A DNA stretch of 64,000 bases from assembly GCA_963743425.1 (NCBI GenBank), contig CAVUPU010000002.1, positions 806,001 through 870,000 of the forward strand, written 5' to 3'. Shown in pieces: positions 53,666-63,679 of the stretch. Under the pieces are notes generated by a model. That model searched no databases and was not told the origin of the DNA. It saw nothing but the letters and a program-made list of their open reading frames with translations. A program made the position numbers and the translations under genes. Each line of letters begins with the position of its first letter. Positions within the stretch are counted from its first letter, which is position 1. Origin of the DNA: JAJVID01 sp963743425. Its GTDB lineage: Bacteria > Acidobacteriota > Blastocatellia > RBC074.

Positions 53666-54007
53666 ATGTTCAAACTCGATACCACACAAAATGTTCCCTT
53701 GACGCAGTGGGAGGACGGAACGATTCGCATCACCGGCTCGCGCGTACCGCTTGATGCGATCCTCTATCACTTCAAGCTAGGCGCGACCGCTGAGCGCATT
53801 CAGGACAGTTTCCCATCCCTGACGCTGGGAGAAATCTATGGCGCGATCTTCTACTACCTCCAAAACACTGAGGCGGTTGAAGAGTATCTGCGCCAGGAGG
53901 ATGAAGCCGCTGAAGAGGGAGAGCGTTTCATCGAACAGCATTTCGACACAAAGGCGTTGCGCGAACGCATATTGGAGCGACGAGCGCAACTCGCCAGAAC
54001 GGCCTGA
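53666..54007 (+). CDS. DUF433 family protein (antitoxin-like)
   Basis: 113 residues from ATG 53666. The DUF433 winged-helix domain is clear: GTIRITGSRVPLDAILYHFK, ATAERIQDSFPSLTLGEIYGAIFYYL. A charged C-terminal tail follows (EEYLRQEDEAAEEGE). DUF433 genes are often followed by a DUF5615/PIN-like gene as a proposed toxin-antitoxin pair, and the start of such a gene lies 11 bases downstream. The IS has inserted immediately upstream and may have replaced its promoter. Confidence 0.88.
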   Translation: MFKLDTTQNVPLTQWEDGTIRITGSRVPLDAILYHFKLGATAERIQDSFPSLTLGEIYGAIFYYLQNTEAVEEYLRQEDEAAEEGERFIEQHFDTKALRERILERRAQLARTA

Positions 54008-54018
54008 TCTGGCTCAGC

Positions 54019-54138
54019 ATGCGTCTGTTGTTGGACGAAAATTTCAACCATCACATCCTGCGCGGCCTGAGATTGCGCGCGCCAAACCTTGATTACGTAA
54101 TCGCACAGAGAACCGAACTCCAAGGAGTTAAAGACATC
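54019..54138 (+). pseudogene. Truncated DUF5615 (PIN-like) toxin gene
   Basis: Begins MRLLLDENFNHHILRGLRLR, the N-terminal strand and acidic motif of DUF5615 proteins, and continues LDYVIAQRTELQGVKD. At about 54138 the homology stops and the sequence becomes the antisense of the neighbouring permease gene. A full copy is about 110-120 residues, so two thirds are lost and the nuclease site cannot be complete. Confidence 0.78.
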
Positions 54139-54144
54139 CGGCGT

Positions 54145-55095
54145 TTATTCACACCTCAGCGCGATCATCGGATCGACCTTCGTCGCCCGCCGCGCCGGAA
54201 TCCAGCAAGCCAGTAGCGCGACAACCATCAGCAGCAGCGTGATTACCACAAACGTCAGCGGATCGGTCGCACTCACGCCGAAGAGCAGGCTCTTCAGCAA
54301 TTGCGTCAGGGCAAGCGCCGCAGTAAGGCCAATCGCCATCCCGATCAACGCCAGCGTCATCCCTTGCCGCGTGACCAGCCTCAGGACGTCGCGCGCGTTT
54401 GCGCCGAGCGCCATGCGAATGCCGATTTCACGAGTGCGCTGCGCCACCGCGTACGCCATTACGCCATAGATGCCCGCCACCGCCAGAGTCAATGCCACCA
54501 ATCCGAAGATGCCCAGCACGCTGCCCGCCAGACGCGCCGGCAACAAGGCCAGTCCCAGATGCTGGCGCATCGCCTTCACGTCATATAACGGCAGGTTTTT
54601 ATCTAGCGCCGCCACTTCGCTGCGCACCGCCGGGAGTGAATCGAGCGGATTGCCTTGCGTGCGCGCAATCAGCGTCGGCGCAAGGACAAAGTTTTGCGCC
54701 AGTTTCAAATAGATAAAGGGAGTGGCTTCTTCGCCCAGCGTGGCGTACTTGCCGTCTTTAACAACCCCGATGACTGTCAGATAGGGCGCGTCGTTGACGC
54801 CGCTGCGGACGGCCCCCATTTGAATGCGCTTGCCAAGGGGCGGCTGCCCCGGCCAGTAGCGGCGCGCGAATGCCTCGTTGATCAGCGCCACGCCGGGCGC
54901 ATTCGCGTTATCCTGCTGTTGGAAAGTACGGCCCTGCAACAATGGGATGCGCAGCGTTTCAAAGTATTCCGGCGCGACGAAGCTGGAATTGATCTCCGTG
55001 CTTTCGCCCGGTTGCGCAGTGTAACCTTCTGGTTGTTCGTTTTTGGGATAGTTCGATCCCAAAAATGGAAAATCTCTTGCGGTTTTTTGGATCAA
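54145..55095 (-). pseudogene. C-terminal part of an ADOP-type (MacB-like) permease
   Basis: 316 residues covering the second extracytoplasmic (MacB core) segment (FVAPEYFETLRIPLLQGRTF, INEAFARRYWPGQPPLGKRI) and the final FtsX domain with three membrane helices (REIGIRMALGANARDVLRLVTRQGM, ACWIPARRATKVDPMIALR). The N-terminal 500 or so residues of a normal 800-residue ADOP protein are absent. The open frame starts at TTG with no ribosome site. An N-terminal ADOP part lies at 57510-58459 in the same orientation, separated by the HEAT-repeat gene. Confidence 0.85.
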
Positions 55096-55166
55096 TGACC
55101 GTTCTATGAGAGTCTATATTGTCGCCAGCAGGCTTTACGGAGATTGTGATTGAAGAGGTTGATTCA

Positions 55167-57510
55167 ATGCGTCGCTCGATTTTCCTGACCTTTTTCATTC
55201 TGAGCGCGGGATGCTTGTTTGCAACCGCGCAGCAACAGAACTTTAGAACTGCGACAACCACTGAACTGCGCAAGCTGCTCTCACTGCCCGCGCCGACGCC
55301 GCGCGTCGCGGATGGTGCTGAGAAGCGGAACGAGAAGCCGCCGCGCACGCTGAAATTTTTCGACAGCGCCAAAACGCCGCCGGATGACGCGCCGATCGCG
55401 GACTTGCTCGATTACTGGGAGCGCCATGCTAACCCTGGCGATCCGCAGCCTTCCGAGGCGACGCGACAACGGTTGCTGGCCGCATGCGAGGGCGAGCCGG
55501 AGAGATTGCCGAGGTTATTGAAATCGCTGCCGCAGGATGCGGCGACGGCGGAACGCGTCAAAAAACTTTATGACGAGGCGCTGGCCGCGGCTCGCTTCGA
55601 CGAAGACTGGCGCAAGAAAGTACGCGACTGGCTGCGGTCCAACAGCAAATACTTCCTCGGCGAGTTGCTGGCGCTGGCGCGTAAGGCGAAAGATGATAAA
55701 AACGGCTACGTTGACGGCGAAGAGGCGCTGATGGCGCTAGCGAAAGTCGATTGGCCCACTGCTGAGCCGTTGCTGCAAAACCTGTCGAGCGGCGGGCCGC
55801 GCACGGCGGCGCTGGCCACTGCGCTGCTCTACCGGCGCGCCGTCGAGGCGAAAGAAGAGAGCGACGCCACAACGTACCGCCAGAGATTGAAGGCCATCGC
55901 CGCCTCTCGCGGGGCCCCGGCGCGCGCGCGCGACACGGCCATCGAAGAGCTATCGCGCAGCGATTGGCCGGGCCGTGACGAATGGCGCCTGTCGCTCCTG
56001 GCCGATGAGACCTTGCTCGAACCGACGGATGGAATCTATCTCTTATCTCCCCTCACGACGCTCTTTGACCACGATCCTGACAAATGGATTCCGGTAATGG
56101 CCAAACTGGTCGAGAGTCCGAACCGGGCGACGCAACAGGCGGCGGCGAGTTGCCTCGTGCGTTACGCAACGGATCATCCTCGCAGAGACGCCATCCTGCC
56201 GGTCTTGCGCTGGCTGTCCGACCCCGATTGGCTTGAGATTAACAGCACACAGCGCGCCTGGTTCATCCAAAAGATGGACGAACTCGAGCTGCCGGAAAGC
56301 GTGCCGGGGTTGATCTGGATCATCGAACACGAGGAGTCCAATCGCGGATGGGCGGCGCGGACGCTTGCGCACTATAAAGACCCTCGCGCGATTCCGGCCT
56401 TGAAGAAAGCTCTGACGCAAGCGCCCGGCAACAGCGACCTGTACACCCAACACCTCATTCAATGTCTGCTGGCCTCCGGCGGCCTCTCGGAATACGAACA
56501 ACTCGCGGCGCTCGAAGCCTACGCCGCCAAGATCGTCACGCCGGAAGGGCGCGCCGAAGTCGAAAGCTATCGCGGTTACGGCGACGCTCCGCTGAACACG
56601 CAGGTCGCCATCGGCCGGTACCTGGCCTGGCAAAATGAGGTCTCTGAAGGGTTGGCTTCGCGGGCGCTGGCGCGAGCCGAAAGTCTGCAATCGAAAGCGC
56701 CTGCGGTGGCGCGCGAGTTGTTGGCGTTGGCGCAAGGCTGGCAGTCGCGACTGGTCGAATCGGACATGCTGCGGCGCATCGGCGCCGGCGTAGCGGACGC
56801 CGAAACCATTGTCAGAGCTTTGAGGCGACGTGAGAGGCTGCGCGAGAGCGTGAAACGGGAACTGCTGGATTTGGCTGACGCAGGCGGCGCGGGGCCGGGC
56901 ATCGCCGCGGTGTTGTTGGCGGATGAGGCGCTGGCGCAGAGCATACTTGACACTGGCGACTTGCTCGCGCAATTCGCGCTGCTCGCCTGCGCGCGTCTGA
57001 CGCAAATGCCGTTGCCCGTTGAGCAGGTCGGCTCGCTCCTCGGCGGCCGCGAGGCGGATCTGGCGCTGGCCGCTGAACTTTACCTGCTGGCCGAAGACAG
57101 CCCGGAGGCGCGCCACCTGCTCCTGAAGCGGCGTCCGAACGCGGCCTTTATCACGGGCTGGCGCGAGAACATTCCGCTGATCAGCGGCGGCAATTTCGAC
57201 GCGATGGGACGGGTCGAAGAAAGATTGCGGACGGAGGTCTTGCAAGAGAATGGGCCGCGGGAAATCTACGCGCTGCTGGCGAACGCTGAACACGGTCATT
57301 ATGTTTTGCGCGTTTACCCGAACCGCGCCGTTTACACTGCCTACGAAGACGCTGCGCGTTATCGCGAACGCGTGATCACGCAAGCTGAACTCGCCGAGTT
57401 CAAGGACTTCATCACGAACAACAAGCTGGCGGAGATGGGGCCGCAATTCGGCCCTTGCCATCACGACTGCTACGCCGCGGAATTCCTTTCATTGACGCGC
57501 CAGGGCGGGC
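55167..57510 (+). pseudogene. Exported HEAT-repeat-like protein, C-terminally truncated
   Basis: ATG 55167 has GAAGAGG upstream and begins a signal peptide (SIFLTFFILSAGCLFATAQ). About 760 residues of alpha-helical repeats follow (for example IEHEESNRGWAARTLAHYKD, RAIPALKKAL), typical of HEAT/PBS-lyase-like scaffolds, then a small domain with HYVLRVYPNRAVYTAYED and GPCHHDCYAAEFLSLTRQGG. At about 57510 homology ends; the frame stays open to 57863 only because it reads the antisense of an ADOP gene. The original C terminus is therefore missing. Ligand and role unknown. Confidence 0.72.
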
Positions 57511-58459
57511 GGCTCGCTCCCAAAGCGGCTCGCACCGACATCTCTTTTTGTCGCGCGCCGGCTCTGGACAACAGCAGGTTCGAGACGTTGGCGCATGCGA
57601 TCAACAACAACAGCCCGACCGCGCCGAACATTATCCAGAGGTTTTCACGAATGCTGCTAGGGAAGGTCTCCTTGAACGAGAGCAGCCCGACGCGCCAGTT
57701 GTCGGGAAATTGCGCAGGCTCTCTTTTTTTCAAGTCTTCGATGATCGGCCGGAGATCGACTTCGGCCTGCGCTTCGCTGACGCCCGGCTTCAATCGTCCG
57801 AGCAGGTGCACGCCGCGTATGCCCTCGATCACGCGTCCGCGCTCGAACGTAATCGGAAGGTAGACATCGGCGCCACGCCACATAAACCGCTTCGGCATGA
57901 CCCCGATCACCGTGCGGACCTTATCGTTCAAACGAAGCTGCCGCCCCACAACGTTCGGATCGCCGCCGAACTGGCGTTGCCAGAACCGATAGCCGAGCAC
58001 GGCCACCGGGGCCGCGTCAGCTCTGGCGTCATCCGGCATAATCGTCCGTCCCAGCAATGGCGGCACGCCCATGACCTGGAACGTGTTGAACGTGCCGTAA
58101 TTCCCTCGCAACCGCTGCGGCTCACCGCTGTCAGTCCACAAGACGTCGCTGATGGTGGAAGCAATCGCCCCTTCAAAGATCGTGTTCCGCTCGGCGATCT
58201 CCAAAAACTGATCGGTGGAATAGTACGTTCGGCCTCCCCGCTGGCCCGGATCCCAAACTCTGACGCTCATCAGATTGTCCACGTCTTTATATGGAAACGG
58301 ATCGAGCACGACGGCATGAATCACGCTGTAGATCGCCGTCGTCGCCATAATGCCGAGCGCGAGCGAAAGAACGGCGATCGCTGTGAAGCCGGGACTCCTC
58401 GCCAGATGTCGAACTCCGAACCGTACGTCACGTAGAAATTCTGCAAGCCAGGTAATCAT
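57510..58459 (-). pseudogene. N-terminal part of an ADOP-type permease
   Basis: About 312 residues: first membrane helix (FTAIAVLSLALGIMATTAIYS), MacB core segment (GTFNTFQVMGVPPLLGRTI, YRFWQRQFGGDPNVVGRQL, VIGVMPKRFMWRGADVYLP), and the start of the first FtsX domain (LLLIACANVSNLLLSRAGAR, KEMSVRAALGASR). It then breaks exactly where the HEAT-repeat gene begins on the other strand. GGGGGA precedes the start. A normal ADOP protein would go on for another 500 residues. Confidence 0.85.
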
Positions 58460-58539
58460 TCAAGATTTTCCCCCGATGCGATTAGCCAAAGCCTCAACGA
58501 CTGGCTTATGATTGTAGTGGTGTTTCATAACTGCGCCGT

Positions 58540-58750
58540 TTGGTTAGACAACGCTCGCAGGGCTATTGCGAATACTGCATCCGCCCCGAATTCTGCGCTA
58601 CGCAGTTGCACTCCATAGAACACATCGAGCCAGAAAGCAAAGGCGGCGCTAGCGATGAAGACAACCTCGCGCTGGCCTGTCAGGGATGTAACGGCTCAAA
58701 CTATTGCTCAACAACGAACACCCTCCGTCGCATCGTTCATCGCGTTAGTC
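58540..58750 (+). pseudogene. Fragment of an HNH endonuclease-like gene
   Basis: Reads RSQGYCEYCIRPEFCATQLH, then IEHIEPESKGGASDEDNLAL and ACQGCNGSN. These are the C-x-x-C pair, the H-I-E-P core and the second cysteine pair of the McrA/HNH family. No proper start exists (a stop lies just upstream) and the C terminus runs into the 3' end of the ADOP gene. Only about 65 residues remain. Confidence 0.72.
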
Positions 58751-58758
58751 ATTCGCGC

Positions 58759-61191
58759 TCACTCACGGCGAAGCGCGACCATCGGATCAACTTTCATCGC
58801 GCGCCGCGCCGGGATGTAGCAAGCCAGCAATGCGACCAGCGCCAGCAACAACGACACTCCGGCAAAGGTAACGACATCGATCGCGCTCATGCCGTAGAGA
58901 AAATCGATCATCAATCGCGTGCCCGCGAACGCGCAGGCCAGGCCAATGCCCAGCCCCAGCGCCACGGGTTTCAATCCTCGTCCGACCACAAGTTTGAAAA
59001 TCCCCAGGGCTTGAGCGCCGAGCGCAATCCGAATGCCGATCTCGCGGGTGCGCTGCGTCACAGCGTAAGACATCACGCCAAAAATGCCGATGGCCGCCAG
59101 CAACAGCGCCAGCAATCCGAAGCCGCCCAACAACGTGGCGGCGACGCGTGCCGTGAATAGCGGCAAAGCCATGTGTTCGACCATCGTCCTGACGTTGTAG
59201 ACCGGCAACGTAGCGTCGAGTTGTTGAAACTCTCCCCGAATCGCCGCCATCGCGCTTTGCGGCTCGCTCGCCGTGCGTACGACCATGGTCAGAGATCTGC
59301 GGCTCTGCGGGTTCAGGTAGACATATACGAAGGGCTTGGCGTCTTCGCTCAGACTGAAATATTTGCCGTCCTGGATAACGCCGACGACCTCGATCCACGG
59401 GCCGGCGGAGCCTGCGCGGCTGAATCGTTTGCCGAGGGCCGATTGGCCCGGCCAGAAACGGCGCGCAAAGGTCTCGTTGACGACTGCGACAAGTTGGTTT
59501 GACGCGCCATCCTGTTCGATAAAATCGCGCCCCTCCAACAGTCGCGTGCCCATGGCGGAGAGGAATCCCGGCGAAGCGCTGGAGGTCATCGCCAACGGGA
59601 CATTCGCGCCGCGCTGTTCCGGTTGGCCTTCGACATGAATCGAGCTGTAGTCAACGCTCAGACTCAGCGGCATGAGATTGGACAGGCCCGCATATTGCAC
59701 GCCAGGCAAAGCGCGCACGCGTTCGAGCAGGCTCCGATTGAACTCTTGGGCGCGCGGGCCATCATACCCTTGCAGGCTTAAATCGAAGGACATTTTCAGC
59801 GCCTGCTGCGGCATGAAACCCGGATCGAGCGATTGCGCCCGCTGCAACCCGCGCAGCGCCAGCCCTGCGCAGATCAATAAGACCAGCGACAAGGAAACCT
59901 GAAACACGACCAACCCACTGCGCAGCCACGAATGGCCGTTACGCCCAGGCGAGACTTCGTCTTTCAAAGCGGGCACGAGGTCGGGTTTTGTGGATTGCAG
60001 AGTGGGCGCCAGGCCAAAGACCACGCCCGTCAGCGCCGAAACGACCAGCGTGAAGAGCAGCACGCGTCCATCCATGTGCAATACGATCGTGAGTGGGAAA
60101 TCAGTCGGCGGGTTGAACGCCATCATCGCGTCCACCAGCCAGTAGGCCAGCAATAAACCGAGCGCGCCGCCCAACGACGACAACAAGACGCTCTCCGTGA
60201 TCAGTTGCCGCACAAGGCGCATACGGCTGGCCCCAATCGCCAAACGCACCGCAATCTCTTTGCGCCGCTCGGTCGCGCGCGCCAGCAACAGGTTGGCCAG
60301 ATTTGTGCAGGCCAGCAACAAGACCAATCCGACCACGGCCATCAGCACGCCGGCAAAACCGATAACCGGGCCGCGCATACGCGATCCTATCAACCCCGCC
60401 GGCGAGAGCGCGATGGCCATGCCTTCATTCTCTTTGGGGAATTCGCGCGCCAATTGGGCGGCGATGGTATTAAGCTCGGCTTCAGCTTGCCGCGCAGTGA
60501 CGCCGGGTTTCAGGCGGCCTTGCGCGAAGAATCCGGAGGAGTCTCGCGCTTCCAGAGAGGACCGTCCTCCTTCAATCTGCGCCCGCATCATCGCCGGAAA
60601 CCAGATCTCCGGATGGTAAGCGATCTCCGAACCATAAAAGCCCTGAGGCGCAACGCCGATGATTTCGAAGTTGCGCCCGTTGACAATCACGGTTTTGCCG
60701 ATGACCTGCGGATCGCCCGCGAACCGTTTCTGCCAACAATCATAAGTGAGCACCGCTATCGGATGACCGCCGGGCGCCCTGTCATCGTCAGGCGTGAAGA
60801 AGCGCCCCAATGCGGGCTTCACGCCCAACACTTCAAAGTAGTTGCCCGTCGCCAGATAGCCCCATACCCGTTCGTTCACGCCATTGTGGCTCAAACCGAG
60901 TGGCGTATATCGGTAAACCATCATCCCGCTAAAAGAATTATTGCGATCACGGAAATCGCGGTAGTTGGGATAGGAGATGGCCGGTAAGTTCAATGCGACA
61001 TTGTTGAGCGAAACCAATTGCTCCGGACGCTCAACAGGCAATGGGCGCAACAGCGCCGTGTTGACGAGACTGAAGATCGCCGTGTTTGCGCCGATTCCGA
61101 GCGCAAGCGTGATGACAGCGATCAACGTGAAGCCTGGTTTCTTCAACAACATTCGCGCGCCGTAGCGCAGGTCTTGCCAAAGTGTTTGCAT
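58759..61191 (-). CDS. ADOP-type MacB-like ABC permease (full length)
   Basis: 810 residues with the duplicated ADOP layout: N-terminal helix (FTLIAVITLALGIGANTAIFS), MacB core domain 1, FtsX domain 1 (VLLLACTNLANLLLARATERR, EIAVRLAIGASRMRLVRQLITES), MacB core domain 2 (GTRLLEGRDFIEQDG, VNETFARRFWPGQSALGKRF), FtsX domain 2 ending ACYIPARRAMKVDPMVALRRE. ADOP proteins are abundant in Acidobacteriota, lack a linked ATPase gene and are of unknown function; by analogy with MacB they may move or sense envelope molecules. Start ATG 61191 with GGAGGAATT upstream. Frame intact. Confidence 0.94.
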   Translation of the reverse strand: MQTLWQDLRYGARMLLKKPGFTLIAVITLALGIGANTAIFSLVNTALLRPLPVERPEQLVSLNNVALNLPAISYPNYRDFRDRNNSFSGMMVYRYTPLGLSHNGVNERVWGYLATGNYFEVLGVKPALGRFFTPDDDRAPGGHPIAVLTYDCWQKRFAGDPQVIGKTVIVNGRNFEIIGVAPQGFYGSEIAYHPEIWFPAMMRAQIEGGRSSLEARDSSGFFAQGRLKPGVTARQAEAELNTIAAQLAREFPKENEGMAIALSPAGLIGSRMRGPVIGFAGVLMAVVGLVLLLACTNLANLLLARATERRKEIAVRLAIGASRMRLVRQLITESVLLSSLGGALGLLLAYWLVDAMMAFNPPTDFPLTIVLHMDGRVLLFTLVVSALTGVVFGLAPTLQSTKPDLVPALKDEVSPGRNGHSWLRSGLVVFQVSLSLVLLICAGLALRGLQRAQSLDPGFMPQQALKMSFDLSLQGYDGPRAQEFNRSLLERVRALPGVQYAGLSNLMPLSLSVDYSSIHVEGQPEQRGANVPLAMTSSASPGFLSAMGTRLLEGRDFIEQDGASNQLVAVVNETFARRFWPGQSALGKRFSRAGSAGPWIEVVGVIQDGKYFSLSEDAKPFVYVYLNPQSRRSLTMVVRTASEPQSAMAAIRGEFQQLDATLPVYNVRTMVEHMALPLFTARVAATLLGGFGLLALLLAAIGIFGVMSYAVTQRTREIGIRIALGAQALGIFKLVVGRGLKPVALGLGIGLACAFAGTRLMIDFLYGMSAIDVVTFAGVSLLLALVALLACYIPARRAMKVDPMVALRRE

Positions 61192-61220
61192 AATTCCTCC
61201 AAAAGAAGATGCCGGATGCT

Positions 61221-61308
61221 AGATGTCAGATGTCAGAGAGAGAGCTTTGCCGCCACTCCTCTACTGACATCTGACATCTGACATCTGACATCTGACATCT
61301 GACATCTA
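61221..61308. repeat. Inverted heptanucleotide arrays (AGATGTC / TGACATC)
   Basis: Two to three AGATGTC units (61221-61238) face six TGACATC units (61265-61308). It fills the gap between the two ADOP genes and runs into the stop codon of the upstream one. Confidence 0.92.
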
Positions 61309-63679
61309 TTCGCACCTGAGCGCCACCATCGGATCAACCTTCGTCGCCCGCCGCGCCGGGATGTAACAGGCGAGCAGCGCCACCGTCATCAGCGTCAATG
61401 TAATTACCGCGAAGGTCGCCGGATCGGTCGCGCTCACTTCAAACAGCAGCCCGGACATCAATCGCGTCACGGCCCATGCCCCGACAAGGCCGAGCGCCGC
61501 GCCGGCGATGGCCGGCGTCATTCCTTGCCTCAAGACCAATCGAAGCACATCGCCTTTTCGCGCGCCCAGAGCCATCCGCACGCCGATTTCATGCGTGCGC
61601 AGGCTGACTGAATAGGCGATCACGCCGTAAATTCCGACGGCCGCCAGCGCCAGCGCCAAGGCCGCGAACGCCGCCAGCAACATCGTGTTGAACCGCGGCC
61701 GGGCCACGGAATCGGAGACAAGTTGCTCCATCGTGAGGAAATTCGCGGGTTGCAACGTTGAATTGACCGAGGCGACGGCGCTGCGTACGCTCTGGATCAG
61801 GGTATCCGGCGGGACGCTCGTGCGGATCATCAGATAGCTCCACGTAAACGGCGTCTGCGCGAACGGCGTGTAGAGCGTGTTTATGTCCGTATTGTCCATG
61901 CCGGAATGGCGCAGGTCGCCGACGACGCCGACTATTTCGCGCCATTCGTTCGATAGTTCCGAATTGACCAACTGCAACCGTTTGCCCACAGCGCTTTCGC
62001 TCGGGAAGAGGCCGCGCGCCAGGCTGCGGTTGATGATCAAAACTTTCGCAGCCCCGCCGTCATCGCGATCCGTGAAGTCGCGCCCTTCGACCATCGGCGT
62101 CCCCAGTGCGCGAAAATAATCGGGACTGGCGGCGACGAACTATGACGTCCTGCAGGCCGCCGCCGTCATTCGGCGCTCCCTGCGCGGCGAAGCGGGTGAC
62201 GCGCTGCGCGTTGATAGGAGGCAGTGCGGTTCCGCCGCTGACGATCTGCACCCCGGGAATTCGTGAGACGCGGGCTATGACTTCGCGCGCAAGGTTGGCG
62301 CGAAGCTGCGGGTCTTTGAATTCGACCAGCGACAGGTTGAGCGTCAGCAGGTTCTCGGACGTAAAACCTGTATCGACGTTCAGCAGACGATTGAAGCTTT
62401 TGATCAGCAATCCTGCGCCGATCAGCGCGACTAATGACAGCGCGACTTCGGCGACAACCAGGGCGCTGCGCAATCGAGCGCTTTTGACATTGCCCGCCGA
62501 ACCACGCCCTCCCCTGTTGTTTGATTCAGATTTCCGCGCGACGCCTGCCAGGCCGGAACCAGGCCGAAGATCAGTCCTGTTACGACAGACACCGCAAACG
62601 TGAACAACAGCGCCGTGGCGTTGATGCGGACGCCGCTCAGTCGCGGAATATCGGCCGGGATTGAATGCGACCAGCGCATCCAATCCCCAGGTCGCCAACA
62701 GCAACCCGCACGAGCCGCCGACCGCCGCCAGCAGCAAACTTTCAGTCATCAATTGACGCGTCACCCGCCAGCGGCTTGCGCCCAGCGCGGTTCTGATCGC
62801 AATCTCGCGTTCACGCGCCGCCATTCGCGACAACGTCAGGTTGGCGACGTTCGCGCAGGCGATCAGCAACACCAGCCCGACCGTCGCCAGCAACACCCAC
62901 AACGCCCGCTGCGCGTCGCCGACGATGATGTCGTAAAGCGGCGTGAAATTTATCCGAACCCCCGAATTGGCGTCGGGATATTGCCGCTGCAACCGCTCGG
63001 AGATGACATCCATCTCGGCCTGCATTTGCGCGGCGCTGACGCCGGGTTTCAGATGAGCCACGGCGCGAAAGATGCGGAACTGGCGGTTCTCCATCTGCGC
63101 CGGCGTTTCGGCCATCGCCGCGCCCATCGTGTTCCAGATTTTGAATTCGCGGCTGGGGTATTGAAATTCCGGCGGCGCCACGCCGACGATCGTGTACGGT
63201 TTGTTATAGAGACTGATCGTCCTGCCGATAACGTCAGCGGCGCCGCCAAAACTGTTTTGCCAGTAATCGTGGCTGATGACTACCAGATGCTGCGTATCTT
63301 CTTCGGGCCGCCAGAACCTGCCGAGCGCCGGCTGGGACAGCATCGGCAGAAATTCGGGCGAGACAATCGCGCCACGAACCTGCGACGTCTCGCCATTGAT
63401 AGTGACGTTGTAAAGGTTCCGCGCCCAGATCGCCATCCGATCAAAAACCTGCGTCGACTCCTTCAGGTCGCGGAAATCGGGCGGCGAGACGCGGGCGACG
63501 ACGATCCGCTCGGCGTCTTTGTACGGCAGCGGTTTGAGCAACACCGCATACACCACGCTGAAAACGGCGGTGTTCGCGCCGATGCCCAGGCTTAGCGTGA
63601 TCATGGCGATCAAAGTAAAGCCCGGATTCTTCAACAACGTTCGCGCGCCGTAGCGCAAGTCTTGCAGCAAGCTTCCCAT
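61306..63679 (-). pseudogene. ADOP-type permease with several frameshifts
   Basis: Start ATG 63679 has GGAGGATTT upstream. N-terminal helix, MacB core 1 and FtsX 1 read normally (IACANVANLTLSRMAARERE, IAIRTALGASRWRVTRQLM). An extra C near 62655 shifts the frame through IPRLSGVRINATALLFTF and VSVVTGLIFGLVPAWQASRG. A compensating indel near 62510 restores it at GSAGNVKSARLRSALVV. Another indel near 62130 leads to the last frame (ASPDYFRALGTPMVEGRDF) through to ACYIPARRATKVDPMVALR. Repaired length is about 790 residues, a complete ADOP. Either an assembly error cluster or a decayed copy. It is 70% or so like its neighbour in layout but clearly distinct in sequence. Confidence 0.87.

Noticed and set aside
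57510..57863. C-terminal 118 codons of the HEAT-like open frame as a genuine protein fusion
   Set aside because: This stretch is the exact antisense of the conserved ADOP N-terminal part. Homology of the HEAT protein ends at the junction.
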